DNA of 64,000 bases from Chlorokybus atmophyticus (taxonomy: Eukaryota > Streptophyta > Chlorokybophyceae > Chlorokybales > Chlorokybaceae), in NCBI GenBank assembly GCA_009103225.1, contig RHPI01000008.1, positions 238,015 through 302,014 on the forward strand, given 5' to 3'. Shown piece after piece: positions 44,227 through 55,088 of the stretch (positions are counted from its first letter, which is position 1; each line of letters begins with the position of its first letter). Made by a program: the position numbers and the translations under genes. The notes under the pieces were generated by a model. The model was not told the origin of the DNA, did not search any database, and saw nothing but the letters and a program-made list of their open reading frames with translations.

Positions 44227-45817
44227 TGCGCACACAAATACAATGCATACATCCACCCACACCTCCCCTCCCCAGGCAAATCGACCTGGACCAGCTCCTC
44301 TCCGTCCTCCTCGAGGAGCACGCTTCCCGCTGGGAGCGTTCCGCCGCCCACTTGGCTTCCCTCTTCCAGTCCCGCGACGTCCACGGCACCAACTCTTTAT
44401 CCTTGGACGACTTCGCTTCGTTAATCAAGCTCTGCGACGCGGCGCTGTCGGACCGCGACGTCGTGGCGATGTACAGGGAGGGGCTGAGGGGGTATAGTAG
44501 AGATGGGGAGACGCTGGATTGCAGGGCGTTTGTGGGGGTGGCGCAGGCGCATGGGATTGGGATGGGGATGGGGATGGGTGGGATTGGAGAAGGGGTGAAT
44601 GAATACGGGCAACAGAGAGCGGTACGTGCTTGTGTTTGTGTGTACGCGTGCGCGCATCTATGCGCACACGTACACACAGCGTGCACCCGTACAAGTGCAC
44701 GCATGTGCACGCTTGTGGACGTGTGTCTACACGCGCGCGCACGTGTCCTCTTTAGGAAGCTGCGCGTGTGTGGGTGTGGATGTGTTGCCAGTGATCGTGT
44801 GCCATTTGACTTCTTACCTTTCTTGTGAACAGTCTCCGGCTGCGTCCAGTCACACCTCGCAGCTGTTGCCCCAGTCGGAGGCATCTGATGAGGCATCCTT
44901 TGCAATGTTGGACGCGGCGTTGAGCGGTAAGACGCAACACCACATGTCAACAACACCAATCATTGACCGTGCATTGACAACTGTAGCATATCACAGAGGA
45001 AGCGGGTGACGGGCCGATAGAGCAGCTGGAGAAGCTCAAGCAGAAGATAGATGACCCCGCTATCATATACGGCGTGCAGGCAAAACTCGACAGCTTCCAA
45101 CAGGTCAGGATACTTGTGCGCACGCGTGTTTGTGATGTCACCGAGTAATTGAATGATCATCACTTCTTGTTGTGGCGCAGTTGTTGGCGGCTAGATTGGA
45201 CCCGCGGGCGGCGTGGACCGCGTACCGAGCGCTGATGAGTGAGCTGCGCGCGGCCAACATGCGCTACAAGCTCGGAAGGGTGGGTTTGTTGATTGAGTTG
45301 TTCTCACTCCTGCTGTTGATGCTCTTTCTGCACAAGCGTGTTAACACCCCCCTGCGCATTACCAGAAGTCAAGCATGGTGCCTCCTCCGTCGGAAGTCAA
45401 AGGCCCGTCCGCAAACCTCCTCGCCGTCATCAACAGCGTGAACGCCGGTCTCACACCAAGGGTAAGCGCACACTACCCACACACCCACATCTCCCTGCAC
45501 ACATGTTGTCTTCACACTGACACATATTCTCTGGTAACACTCTGTAGAGTGCTGCACTACAAGAGGCAGAGTCCGAAACGGCCATCAGCATGTTGCGGGG
45601 TGACTTCCTGGCGCCGATATCCGAGGAGGACTCTATGAGCACCCAACATTCGCCCGCACCCACACCTCAAACGGCAATGCGTTCCCCATCGCCGCGCCCA
45701 CCCAGCGTCGGGAACATCGGGAACCTTGAGGACGTGCTGATCGTGAGAGGGGTCAGCCAGAGCGGGAGCCCGAGGAGCAGAAGTCCGAATGGTAGCAGGA
45801 GAGAGAGCAGCTCATGA
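40436..45817 (+). CDS. Axonemal dynein light chain-domain protein (AXDND1-like), 16 exons
   Basis: Exons keep frame: 40436-40597, 40692-about 40844, about 40910-41109, 41238-41306, 41403-41584, 41711-41825, 42026-42067, 42167-42376, 42718-43282, 43411-43990, 44276-44621, 44833-44926, 44997-45103, 45181-45279, 45366-45461, 45548-45817. The protein is about 1,090 residues. A Pro/Ser-rich start leads to the segment VSVACAERGHLIEQVRLRYS, matching the axonemal dynein light chain domain (ECAERGLLLLRVRDE type), then coiled coil. Next come an acidic Glu/Ser stretch, a Lys-rich run, a conserved-looking domain with FNEFVYDWHLHRYGLRVL, an EF-hand-like LDDFASL region and a Ser-rich tail. Such domains occur in p28 and AXDND1 ciliary proteins, which attach inner dynein arms. 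The domain match is by eye; the rest of the protein is unrecognised. Exon 2/3 borders are unresolved. Confidence 0.72.
41592..41690 (+). repeat. (GT)n and (GGT)n microsatellites in intron 5
   Basis: About 18 GT repeats start 7 bases after the splice donor, followed by G-rich GGT repeats. They lie wholly inside an intron. Confidence 0.85.
43296..43340 (+). repeat. (GT)n microsatellite in intron 9
   Basis: Starts 14 bases downstream of the donor of the intron 43283-43410. Confidence 0.85.
44181..44222 (+). repeat. (CA)n microsatellite in intron 10
   Basis: About 21 CA units; the whole intron 43991-44275 is CA/CG-rich. Confidence 0.85.
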
Positions 45818-46096
45818 GATGAGATGAAGTGCGTCTCTGATTAGCAACCATATTGCACGAAAAACTTGTCTCAAAATTGTGGTTTGTACCGGTGTGCCTG
45901 CCTGTTTAACTGAATATGCTTTGCTGCGCAATCGACCGTATAAACAGGTAACAGTAGGACTGGTTTTACTGCAACGAGGGTGCAGCAAAAAAGATGTATT
46001 CAATGGTTGTACACATGAACTACGGCTGATCAAATCGAGTCTACTACTTCAATAAGATAACAAATTACAAAAATGCTCTGATGTTGAGAAGCAATG
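45818..46096. other. Short convergent intergenic spacer
   Basis: 279 bp between the stop of the axonemal-type gene and the stop of PLGG1, so both 3' ends and poly(A) sites fall here. Confidence 0.6.
46065..46069 (-). promoter_or_regulatory. TGTAA poly(A) signal candidate for PLGG1
   Basis: TTTTTGTAATTT on the minus strand, 27 bases past the stop codon. Chlorophyte green algae commonly use TGTAA instead of AATAAA. The motif is short, so chance is possible. Confidence 0.35.
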
Positions 46097-49000
46097 TTAG
46101 CCGGCAATGGCGATAAGAGCTGTCCGGATGGGCGGTATGGCTACAAAAACAGTGCTGAAAATGGCTGTGAGCGCCAGAGCGATCGCGCAAAACGGCAACG
46201 ACTCCGGCTCCTTGGCCGCAAGCGCCGCAGTCCCCAGCCCGTGCGCACTACACACACAACAACAAGTTGGTTACTTTGTTGTCTTGCCTCACATTCATCA
46301 AGCACGCTTGAACGACTTTACACAAAGCCAACAAACATGAAATTCACCTGCATGCGGTTGAAAGGCCTCGCACGACGGGGTCCCTGAACCCGAACGCGTC
46401 CATCACCGGCGCCACCACCATGGCGCCGATCAGACCCGTGAGAAACACCGCCAACGCCGTCATGGAGGAGTTGGACCCTGCAGACAAGGAAGGGTCATGA
46501 GCAAACAGTTTAGACGCACACTTAACTTGGTGTCAAAAAATTGAACTCGTGACAAACTCTGGGTTGAGCGCACAACAATGTACACACATGTGTGAGTTGG
46601 GTGCGTAGGTGGAGGTAGGTGTGGGTGTGGGTGTGAGCTTGCCTGTGCATGCAACCAACACGTGTGAGGTGATTACCTTGGAGCATGGTGTTGATTGGGA
46701 GTGCGAGGGCGACGGTGACGCATCGCGGCGCGAGGGAGCGCGTAAGTCCTGGCGTCAGCCGCGCCATGCGCCCCGCCGCCACTGTTGAGAACAGAGAGAA
46801 GAGGGCCGAGAGCGGCACAGACGTGAAGATCTCCGCCGCGTGACGTTGCATTAGCTCGCGCTCATCGTACATCGAGAAAGCAAAAGACAGCACCACCGGG
46901 CCCAGAAGTCCCAGGAGGATGTCGCCGGCACCCACATTACTCGCAACCTTTGTGAGGTAGCCTCCTGCACAACAACCAAATTAGGTGACTTACTTCACAA
47001 CGTGCAAACACGCAGGCACGCACATACATGCGCATGCATGTAGGCCTGCGTGCGCCTGTGCATGCACACCACCGCACATGTATGTGTGCAATTTGACACA
47101 CGTACACGAACATACAGACAAGCACATGCGCATGTGCATGCGCAGTTTGCATATGACTTCATGGTGCAAAACCCAACCTAGAATGGTCTCGTATCCAAGT
47201 CCAGACACAGCACCCATTGCAAAGGCTGCGATGTTGAGCAAGATGCTGCAAGTGATGATGGGATGGCAGTACTTCTTCACCGCCGGCGGAAATCTGTTGC
47301 AAGCACTTCACTTCATCGAGGTGCACGATACACAACACATGCACGTACCAAAACACGCACATACCTTGCGCCAACGACATAGCCGAACACGGAGGCCGCG
47401 AGGAAGAACGGCTGCGTGGCGGAGGCGATTGTTAGTGACGGCCAGGACCTAAAGGCCGCGAGGGCGAAGGCGGCTCCCGCAAGGGTCACTGCGCCAGACG
47501 CCAACACTTCCTAGTCAGTCTCTGTGTCAGTCCTGATGTTGCTGATCTTGTTGTTGTTGTTGAGTGTGTCAAACCCACAAGCTTCACGCCTCACCTGCTG
47601 TGTGTGAGGGGCTTGCGGGGTCACCGGCTTGGACTCGCCAAGCTCTGTCCTGGCCAGCTTGCGCACGAACACCGCCGTCCACGCTGTCACTACCATGGAC
47701 AAAAACCACAGCACACCTGCAACACATGGACCGGTGCATAGCATGGTCAGTCTGCTTCTCTGAGATTAATTGACCTGCACATGCTCAATGTAGGTCACGG
47801 TGTACTCGATCCATGATTGGACAGCAAAGCACATGCATGCGTAAACACATGCGTACATAGGTGCACAAGCGCACACATACACACACGCCCTCACTCTCTT
47901 ACATAGTATGCCGGTCATCTTGACAAGCTCCGCAGCTGCCACCTCCCGCATGACGAGCGGTAGGACGACCATGGACGGCGCGAAGAAGAGGGCGAGCCAT
48001 CGGCGCAGAAACGAACGCGCGGGCTCCACGAAACCGAGCACCACGCGCGTGGCGGGACCCTCACCGCCCTGAAGCTTGTCCGCCAGCAGAAGCGCGCCGA
48101 AGAGAAGGAACATGCCACCCAACGCACTCGGAAACTGTTGCAAAGAGTACGGTAAAGTGCACAGAGGGTTTGTGGTTGCGATGTGTAGTTGAAGGGAACA
48201 ATGGTCACATGCAAGCATAAAGCATAAGTTGCTAGCTGTAAGCATGGCTTGCACGCGCGTGTGTATGTACGCAGTTTCACCTACATATGTGCGCGTGCAT
48301 GCTTTTCAAGTGTACGCATGCGGACCCAAACGCATATGCACTCACAGAAGCGCTTATGTATAATTGTGTGCCACCTTGACAGCATACAGTCACGCGCTGA
48401 TATCACAATGCAACCAAAAGGGCAATGTGTATTCAAGCAATGCACAGAGACAAGGGTGCCTGCATGGATTCTTGAGAGGATAGGCAACACGACGCGTATG
48501 CTCAATAGCACGGCGTACATGGTTGCATGTCAACTTTCACATCAGTTGCATGTTGACACACAGCCTCCAACCATTGTGCATGAATGCGGCACAGAGCTCA
48601 CATGTATGTAATTGTGTTCAGCCGCACATGCAGCGTTGAAACATCTTCCCGCGGTGGGCATGTGTCATTCATTCACACACACCTGGATGGCCATTCTGTC
48701 AAACAGCCTGCGCAGCGCTATGTCCAACCACATGAAGGCTCCCAGCGACACCGGCAGCTGCATCCACTCGGGCAGATTGGACGCCGCCGAGGAGGACGAG
48801 GAGGCGGGGGAGGACGACGGCCAGGCGGCGTCGGCGGACTGGGCCGACATGCGCACCGTCGTCCTCCTCGTCCTCCTCCTGCTGTCCTCCAATGCATGCT
48901 TCCATCGTCGCTGCTGCGGCAACCTGGTCTGGATGCTGCAATGTCTGGAGCTCAGACACAGGAGGGGCCTGGTCGAAGTGGAGGCTGGTGCCGACCCCAC

Positions 49001-49105
49001 CGACCTCGACAACGACGGCGCCGCCCGGCCTGGCGCTGCGACAGCCACCTGCAATGCACACTGCGCTAGCGCCGCAGCGCCAACCATCGCTGCCGCCGCC
49101 GGCAT
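46097..49105 (-). CDS. PLGG1: Plastidal glycolate/glycerate translocator 1
   Basis: Eight exons keep frame: 49105-48683, 48134-47903, 47716-47595, 47510-47365, 47293-47178, 46964-46677, 46477-46348, 46247-46097, giving 535 residues. Plant PLGG1 is about 510. The first about 100 residues are Ala/Ser/Arg-rich, a plastid transit peptide. Then comes an LrgA/CidA-like half (FPSALGGMFLLFGALLLADK), a linker, and an LrgB half with LLGPVVLSFAFSMYDERELM, SLAPRCVTVALALPI, the FLTGLIGAMV segment, GFRDPVVRGL and AHGLGTAALAAKEPE. The fused LrgA-LrgB layout with a transit peptide is specific to PLGG1. This inner-envelope protein exports glycolate from the plastid and imports glycerate in photorespiration. 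No defect is seen. Confidence 0.95.
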
Positions 49106-50405
49106 GGCGTCAGACTAGCGGGTTAATAGAGGGTGTCAAGAGATTGTAGTGGCCTGACAGCCTGGTCGTTGGCCTGGTAGACGGGATATCCGTTGCAGAG
49201 ACGATATACCTCGGCCCAACCGGCGACGTGAGTTGGATGTACGAGATCGTGACACTTGGCGGACACGTGTCAGCTGCTCGTAGACGTCTGAGGAGTCCAG
49301 CGTACATCATTCATAGGGCATTAAGCTTAAGGAGGAGGGAATTTCTGAAGCTGCATGCAGCTTAAGGTATAGAACCTTTAAGTAAAGCCTAATGAAGCCT
49401 TCAATGATTGATTGAAGGCACAAGGTATGGAGTTGGAATGGTATACGCTACTATACATCTTATATAAAGATCATAATTTGTTGACATGAAGCATGATAAC
49501 TCAACCTGCTGATGGAAACACACAGACGTTGAGTAGGTAGCGTAGTAGCGTAAGTAGAGTGACCCGGTGGTGTATGTGAGATGCGGTGTCACATGTTGTG
49601 CATGTGTTGCTTGTGAGTAACACCCCATGCATGGTTGTGATAGGCATTCTGTGATATATGTGCTCCATATACAGCATACGATCTTTGTACACATACGCAC
49701 GCACGTTACACCATGGCAACTAAACACCCAACATGTATTGATTGTTATACACCCTATCTTGATCATTGCCAATCTGTGTATGCAGCATAGGATAGCGCTT
49801 CATTATTGAATTCAAGGTGATGGATTTGCACTGAGTATTGTATTTGTGATTGCATGTACTAAGCTTGCATATAAATGAAGTCAATAAGAGCTAAAGCTAG
49901 CGCATGAGTGGCGGCTAGCAAGGCTCATCAACATGTACTAATCATGCATATCTTCGAAGCCACCGAGAGCCTCAGCTAGCGCATGAGCAGTGGATAATAA
50001 GACCTGCTAGCAAGGCTTTGAGGTTGTGCATGCACGCCTCAATTTACTGCAATTACCATTGTTGATATTCTTCAGATATTGTGTTCAATAAGCCCAAGCG
50101 CCATACGAAGGGAGCTGGGGTATGCAGAGCCACTTCATGTTGGTAATGTGCTCTTATTGATATATGCCTTTATGCCCGCGGTTGGGGGTGGGGGGGTGGG
50201 GGGGCGGGGGCAAGTGTTAAATGGTTAATGCGCATGGCCCCACATGACAGGCCCTCCAAAACATCGCTAATGCGCAAGTGGAAGCATGCAACCTCTATTA
50301 AAGTGAAAGGCTCCATAGGAAAGCGATAGGGTTGGTCAAGGCACCACACACCGTTAGCATTCCGTGCGCAAACCTACATGAATCAAGATTTAATACTTGA
50401 CAATG
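49106..50405. other. Intergenic
   Basis: No gene. Around 49892-50030 the words AGCTAGCGCATGAG and GCTAGCAAGGCT occur twice, a degenerate direct repeat. A G-rich run lies at 50180-50210. Confidence 0.5.
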
Positions 50406-50546
50406 TCACTTAGCATCTGCTAGGAGAATAAATGTCTTAAAAAACCAAACACCATCCGCCAAGTCGGCGACTGAGCAACGCTCATTTTTCCCATGCGCCC
50501 GCCGGGTATCCTCCTTGTTGATTCGCTTGGCCGAGAACCGGAAGAC
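50406..50546 (-). other. Terminal coding exon B of the M20 gene
   Basis: 47 codons including a TGA stop, after acceptor TGCCCAG. Encodes [15 protein letters not shown] then [18 protein letters not shown]. It is homologous to exon A and in the same phase, so it is a duplicated alternative 3' exon. Confidence 0.8.
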
Positions 50547-53417
50547 CTGGGCATGTCTCAAATGAAGCCCGAGCAAACTAAAATGTACATCAAACGCCAA
50601 CAACATGCCAACCTGAGCATGCTTGCAACTAATCCACAGATGGCAGACTAACTGCAGTGATCTACTGCAAGAGCTGAATAAATTGGCGATAGAACAGGAC
50701 ACCAGATTCAAGGTTGCGAACAGATATGCGCTCATTCTTTCCGTGAATTGTTTTCATATCGTCAATGGTTGCGTTGATGGCTGTGAACCTGAAAACCTGC
50801 ACGCACACATGCACGGCAACGCTGCACTGCATGAGCCACAAAGCTGATCGCTGCGATAAGCGCATGGCTGACTCCAACAAAGTCATGATGAACAGTTGTT
50901 ATACATGAAAACGTACCCTGTCGCAGATCGGAATGTAGTGTCTTGAATCAGTTGCGCCGCGCACAATCATCGGCACGGTCACCACGTCAAACCCGTACAC
51001 GCGCCGTATTGCAGACTCTATTGCCTCGTACTGCGGGCCAGTGGTTGGGGTGACAGGTGATGGCTCAGTAGGACCGATGCCTTCAGGAAGCAGGCTTATC
51101 TTCACCCGATCATCATTGACCTGCACAAGCGTGTTAACTGTTGCAATGGCGTCAACCGTTGTGTTGTACTCGACAAAAGTGTAATCAACATCGCCACCTG
51201 ACCTGCTTCTGCACATGTGCGACGACATCAGCAACAGAGGTTCCCTGTATCAAGCGGAAGTTCACAACAGCACGCGCTTTGGCTGGCACCTGCAAATTAA
51301 GTCATGACTGAATTGAATGAAGGCAACGCAAATGAAGGTGAGCAGTTGTTAATATACATGTACTGCCATACTCACCACGTTCTCCTTAACACCCGCTTGA
51401 AACATGGTCGGTGCAGCTGTTGTGCGAACCATGGCATTGGAGCTGGCATCCGCGGCGAGTCCACGCAGCAGGAGTGGCTGCAAGACATGGGCGTTGGCGA
51501 ACGCAAAGCGCTGCCAGAAGCTGAAGTATGGTGCCAACACGCGAAACGTCTCCGGCACGGGTGACTGCCACATCAGCGGCATCTGATTGCGTTGCAGGCG
51601 GTTCACAGCTTCCGCAATGACGGTCAATGCGTTGCCCTGCAATGCAAAAGGGGAGGTTACTTGTGTTGCTACGTATGCAAGAACAATGCTTAATAATACA
51701 CACATGAAGCAACGCCCACATGCACCTTGGGATCTGGTATTGCAGAGTGGCCACCTGTTACCTCCGCAACCAGCTCCACACTGGCATACCCTTTCTCGGC
51801 CGTGCCAATGGCTGCAGAGCAATCACGTCATCACTTGCACATTATATGGACAAAACGTTTTTGCCAGAATGCTGCACGTAGCAAGCACAGTGCTAACTGA
51901 CGGTTACAAGACAGTACCCGCGATGGTGATGTTGGGGTCCAGGCCAGGAATAATGCCTGCAGTGGAATTATGTCGCTTCAGTGACTCAGACACATTGCCA
52001 ATCCAAAAGCCAATAGACTTCCACTTTATTGAAACACAGTGCTGACAAGCGCTGTGCTTGTAATAACACACATGCCTTTGCCCACAAAGCCAGCCTCATC
52101 GACCACGACATCCAGCCTGACGCCCCGCTCTTGCAAGTGCTCTACAATCCTCTTGGCACCAAACAAGCCCCCAACCTGATGTGCAGCATAATCACTGCTA
52201 AGTAAAGTAGATACAGGCATCCAGCAGTGTAGCAACAACTTGACTGCATGCTTGAACATTGCATGTGAGGTGGAGCAAACTTCATGGATGACTAATCCTT
52301 GATGCTTGCTCCTTATACGTCAATTGGACAAGAACAATAACGTGCCAAGAGACAAGCCTACCTCCTCATCATGGCCGAAAGCAGCAAAAATGGTGCGCTT
52401 TGGCTCAAATCCTTCCTCCAGCAGCCTCTCCAAAGCGCCAAGAATGGTAACAACCTGAGCCGAGTCCATGTTTGGTAAGCTTCCCACAAATAAGCAGCAA
52501 GCCAAATACCACCTGTTGTGCTTCTCATCGAACCTGCATCTTGATGTCGATGGCACCGCGCCCCCACACATAACCTTCAGCAATTGCGCCGCTGAATGGC
52601 GGATACAACCACTGCTCCTCAGTGCCTGGTTCAACAGGCACCACATCCTGCAGGTTGCAAGACATGTCTCTTTCACCACGCATGTTCTAAGAAATCATGA
52701 TCAGTGTATGGCTTGGAAACTGGATACTGTTGAACGCTCACTCACTGTGTGCGCCATCAAGAGCATTGGTTTCAACTCTGGGTCGCTCCCAGTCCATTCG
52801 TATAACAGGCTGTAGGTGTTGATTAGTGTCATCTGCAGGTTCCAACACAACAGCAACATCAGTGTGCGCGCGCGTGCGCTAATTGACTTGTGTGCAGCTG
52901 TCTTCCAACCCTACAGGCATAGCTTTGGCAATGTGCATACCTTCAGACGCGCATGCACAAGCGGGAAAGCCTCCTTCAGCACTTCGTGCACGCGCAATGT
53001 TTCCTCTGCGGCTTCGGGCGGAAGGTGAAGGCTCTCACTGTATGCAGCGTTGGACACAGTGCGCAGCTGGATAATTCGAGAAAGCTGCAAGCATACAACA
53101 GTGCCATCGTGTTGATGCCATTCTATTACACAACCAACACCCAGCATGCAGCTTGTGCATGTAAGCTGCATGCTCAAGAACTGGCTCCTGGCGGTGATGG
53201 TCAAGAGCATAGAGCTTACTGTTGTGGCAAGCGCGTGGCTGTCGATGTCAATGTGCCTGGCGGCAAGGTCTGCCTCGGTAGGCTGGTATGGCATAGGCTT
53301 GAGGCTCAGGCAGTTGTACGTGAAGGAGGCCACAACGCCCATGAAAGCCAACACAACAAGAATCACAGACTGGGAGAGGCCACTCCTTCTGCCCTGAGCC
53401 TTTGTCTCGGTCGCCAT
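50406..53417 (-). CDS. M20 metallopeptidase, PM20D1/carboxypeptidase S-like, membrane-anchored
   Basis: Starts at ATG 53417 with a cytosolic basic tail and one membrane helix ([18 protein letters not shown]), followed by exons carrying the M20 landmarks in order: LLMAHT|DVVP (metal His/Asp), [10 protein letters not shown] (bridging Asp), FGHDEEV (general-base and metal Glu), [16 protein letters not shown] in the dimer domain, [10 protein letters not shown], and TDSRHYIP with the last metal His. All expected metal ligands are present. M20A enzymes hydrolyse N-acyl amino acids or small peptides with two zinc ions; PM20D1 relatives also run the reverse condensation. The substrate is not readable. 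The last shared exon ends at 50918 in phase 0 and can join either of two terminal exons, 50796-50662 or 50546-50406. Confidence 0.92.
50662..50796 (-). other. Terminal coding exon A of the M20 gene
   Basis: 45 codons including a TAG stop, after acceptor CGTGCAG. Encodes [15 protein letters not shown] then [18 protein letters not shown], the usual C-terminal end of M20 peptidases. Confidence 0.85.
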
Positions 53418-53500
53418 GCTGAGCTGAAATTGCAACACAATCAGCACTCCACACAAACGTTGAAGCAGTGGCAGCTTGCCACAAGCACAGCTAAGAACAT

Positions 53501-53694
53501 GACACAAACACCAAACTGCTGCAGCAGCACTGAACTGCAAGATTTGTGACTCTCCACATGCAGCAAGCAACCACCAACCAGTTGCAAGCAGGAGCTTGAC
53601 ACAAACACCGAACTGTCGCAGCAGCATTGGACAGCTGCAAATTTCGTAACTTTGCAATTGCAGCAAGCAACCAACAACACGTTGCAACCAAGAG
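53501..53694. repeat. 97-bp tandem duplication
   Basis: Two units start GACACAAACACC at 53501 and 53598 and share GCAGCAAGCAACCA near their ends. It lies 85 bp upstream of the M20 start codon, in its leader or promoter. Confidence 0.8.
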
Positions 53695-55088
53695 TTTTAC
53701 ACTCCAGTAGTATAGTTTCTACTTGTTGACAAGCTTAACTTGGGGTAATCAGCAAGCAAGCACGCAGCCAGTGCCAACCAACACGTACATGCAAGCTAGA
53801 GTTGTATAAAGTTGTAACTTCAATCTGCTTGTCGCGCTACCCGCAATAAGCAGAATCACCACGACGCACCCCAGCGCGGCGACAACACCACCGCCTCCCC
53901 TACTGGCCTGCAACAGCGAACAAAGAATGGACTATTGGTGGGCGCAACAACAAATTGAGCAGTGTTGCCAGTTTTGCTGGTAGCGCCAGCATAACTGGTG
54001 AACACCTTACAGGGCTCAGTTGCCAGCAGGTTACGCCGTAGCCGCCGGCTCTGGCTTGCTCAGCAGCCGTCACCCTGTCACCCACAACGTAACTGCGATA
54101 CGTAAGCTACCTCTAGCTCGTGCCAGTTTTGCGATTGTGTGTGCTGTTGACAGTAAAAGCCAGTACTGACGCACACTAGTTACGCTGCTGGCCAAGCCAG
54201 CCACAAAATGGCGGGCTTGCACACAAGCAGCAGCACGTTGCCCAGTGCTGTGACAGGCGGCGGCGGAGGACGAGGAGGACGACGAGGAGCAGGAAAAGGA
54301 GGAGGAGCGAATGCACCGGCAGGTCAGGGCTCTCGTAAGCGTGTCACTGCTGCAACGAGTCTGGAAGGTTCTGACAGGGAGAGCTCTGCGTGCTCGCCGG
54401 CGCGGCAGGTGTGCTCTCTGTTGTGGATGGGACATGCTGCTGTTAGCCGCTTTGCTGAAACTTTTGCCTTAGCGCTTGCACTGGCATTACTTGCAAGGGA
54501 TGCGAGTGGTTCAAGCAGTGCTTTGCATGGTCGCGAACACTTGTTGCATCTGGTTTGAGGTGCTATGCACAGCGCTTACAAAGCCTTTGCGTTTACACTC
54601 GCATCAGTTCAAAAGGAAGCAAGTGCTATAAGCAGCGCTTTGCATGGTTGCGAACCACATGTCAGAGTCAGTCTTGCTGCATCTGGTTGATGGTGCCATG
54701 CACAGCGCTTAAAGCGTTAAAACTAGGATAAATAGTACGGATTGAGTTGCTGCTTTTGCTAAAGCATTTGCCAGCTGTTACCACCTGCTCTACTAAGCTC
54801 ATGGCTGCGCCATATTGCTGAACTATTCAAAAGCCATGCATGCAACCGTACTCCCTTTGTCAAACATGTTGGAAGCCACATTTTTTGCCAGCTTCTTGCA
54901 TGCGGAAGACGCACAAGTTTACCATGTATGCAAAGTGTAAGCAATCACCAGCCAACAGATTGCACGGACGGGCTCCGATAGCTACTTGCTGCCCATTGGT
55001 CATAGTCGACAATCTCACCTGCTCCATAAGGTGTTGCTATTTATACGAATTGCTTCCTTACAGACCAGTCCATGCCACTCCTGCTGAC
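53695..55088. other. Upstream region of the E3 gene, with possible 5' exon and repeat
   Basis: A plus-strand ATG frame at 54208-54408 is Gly/Arg/Ser-rich and ends at a possible donor (CGGCAG|GTGTGC). It is a candidate first exon of the E3 gene, but its phase does not fit the next exon. Two units of about 115 bp with CAG.GCTTTGCATGGT.GCGAAC and GCATCTGGTT cores lie at about 54495-54590 and 54615-54715. Confidence 0.45.
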
